A DNA stretch of 13,327 nucleotides, taken from NCBI GenBank assembly GCA_022865445.1, contig JALHSX010000205.1, positions 1 through 13,327 on the forward strand, given 5' to 3'. Below, piece by piece: positions 12,991 through 13,327 of the stretch (position 1 is the stretch's first letter; each line of letters begins with the position of its first letter). Below the pieces are notes generated by a model. It did no database searches. It saw nothing but the letters and a program-made list of their open reading frames with translations, and had not been told where the DNA came from. The translations under genes were made by a program, and so were the position numbers. The stretch comes from Thermoplasmata archaeon. Lineage in GTDB: Archaea > Thermoplasmatota > Thermoplasmata > UBA10834.

Positions 12991-13197
12991 ATGGTTCCCA
13001 TGAAACTGATCGACATGAAGACCAAGTGCAGGATGTGCGGCAAGGAGCTCATCGCCGACGACAAGGACGACGATTTCGTGTCCTTCTACTGCATGAAGTG
13101 TGGCGTGTATACGACAAGGCCTGTCGAGGAGTTCAAGGAAGAGCCGAAGCCTGTACCTCCAGCTGCTCCGGCCAAGCCCGAGGAGAAGAAGGTCTGA
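12991..13197 (+). CDS. Small zinc-ribbon protein with Pro/Lys-rich tail (uncharacterised)
   Basis: A 68-residue protein. C13-R-M-C16 and C34-M-K-C37 form a zinc ribbon around an acidic connector (ADDKDDDF). The C-terminal third is low-complexity Pro/Ala/Glu/Lys (EEPKPVPPAAPAKPEEKK), probably disordered. In-frame ATGs at 13000 and 13015 are alternative starts; 12991 fits best with the upstream TATA box. I do not recognise a family. The zinc ribbon suggests contact with nucleic acid or with a larger complex. Confidence 0.75.
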   Translation: MVPMKLIDMKTKCRMCGKELIADDKDDDFVSFYCMKCGVYTTRPVEEFKEEPKPVPPAAPAKPEEKKV

Positions 13198-13246
13198 GCA
13201 GCGACTCGAACTGCACTGGAGCCAGCAGCTCTTCAATCCACCAACA

Positions 13247-13256
13247 CTTATATACG
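13247..13256 (+). promoter_or_regulatory. Strong TATA box of a transcript leaving the window
   Basis: CTTATATACG is the clearest TATA box in the last 130 nt, a stretch with no protein gene. It predicts transcription from about 13278. Confidence 0.6.
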
Positions 13257-13278
13257 CAATTCGCTTTTGCCTCAAGAC

Positions 13279-13307
13279 GGCGCTCTGAAAACCGCTATTC
13301 CAGCGCC
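13279..13307 (+). other. Hairpin at the predicted transcript 5' end
   Basis: GGCGCT (13279-13284) pairs exactly with AGCGCC (13302-13307) across a 17-nt loop. The left arm begins at the position where the TATA box at 13247-13256 predicts transcription to start. It may be a structured leader or part of a small RNA; the window ends before this can be judged. Confidence 0.35.
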
Positions 13308-13327
13308 AATCCACGTGCCCCGGTAGT

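Overview
The window is archaeal chromosomal DNA of moderately high GC content. It carries an archaeal NAC subunit, an archaeal-type GTP cyclohydrolase (MptA/FolE2), RNase HII, an A1:U72 initiator tRNA without encoded CCA, archaeal TATA boxes about 25-30 nt before transcript starts, and several small zinc-binding proteins. The mix of leaderless and Shine-Dalgarno starts and the gene content suggest a Thermoplasmatota-like euryarchaeote. That placement is inference; no rRNA is present.

Layout. Positions 3-335: 3' end of a Cas4-like RecB-family nuclease gene (+), convergent with a two-gene amino-sugar operon on the minus strand (sugar-phosphate nucleotidyltransferase/acetyltransferase, then glmS; 340-3333). 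Positions 3401-3646: a small Cys-rich protein (-). Positions 3735-5887: a stretch of visibly lower GC with a two-domain GNAT acetyltransferase and a free-standing HTH + LAGLIDADG protein (+). This stretch abuts the 3' end of an initiator tRNA-Met gene (5925-5999, -). Positions 6061-7049: RNase HII and an SCP2-domain protein, overlapping by ATGA (-). Divergent from these is a multi-spanning membrane protein with a C-terminal zinc ribbon (7124-7855, +). Positions 7934-9537: mptA overlapped (GTGA) by a HAD phosphatase gene (+). Positions 9582-9725: a 47-aa HIT-like zinc finger (+). Positions 9744-10232: a TPR protein (-). Positions 10524-10895: NAC (+). Positions 10980-12931: an ABC exporter pair (ATPase, then ABC-2 permease) overlapping by ATGA (+). 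Positions 12991-13197: a small zinc-ribbon protein (+). The window ends in a promoter-like TATA box followed by a hairpin and a tRNA-like 5' end.

How genes work together. The nucleotidyltransferase and GlmS would supply and activate amino sugars (fructose-6-P to glucosamine-6-P; glucosamine-1-P to UDP-GlcNAc); the mutase joining these steps is not in the window. MptA starts pterin synthesis, and the coupled HAD phosphatase is a candidate for a phosphate-removing step of the same pathway. The ABC pair forms one exporter whose permease carries an unusual external pentapeptide-repeat domain of 14 pentads. That domain, the mptA-phosphatase coupling and the HTH-LAGLIDADG gene beside the initiator tRNA are the most interesting observations.
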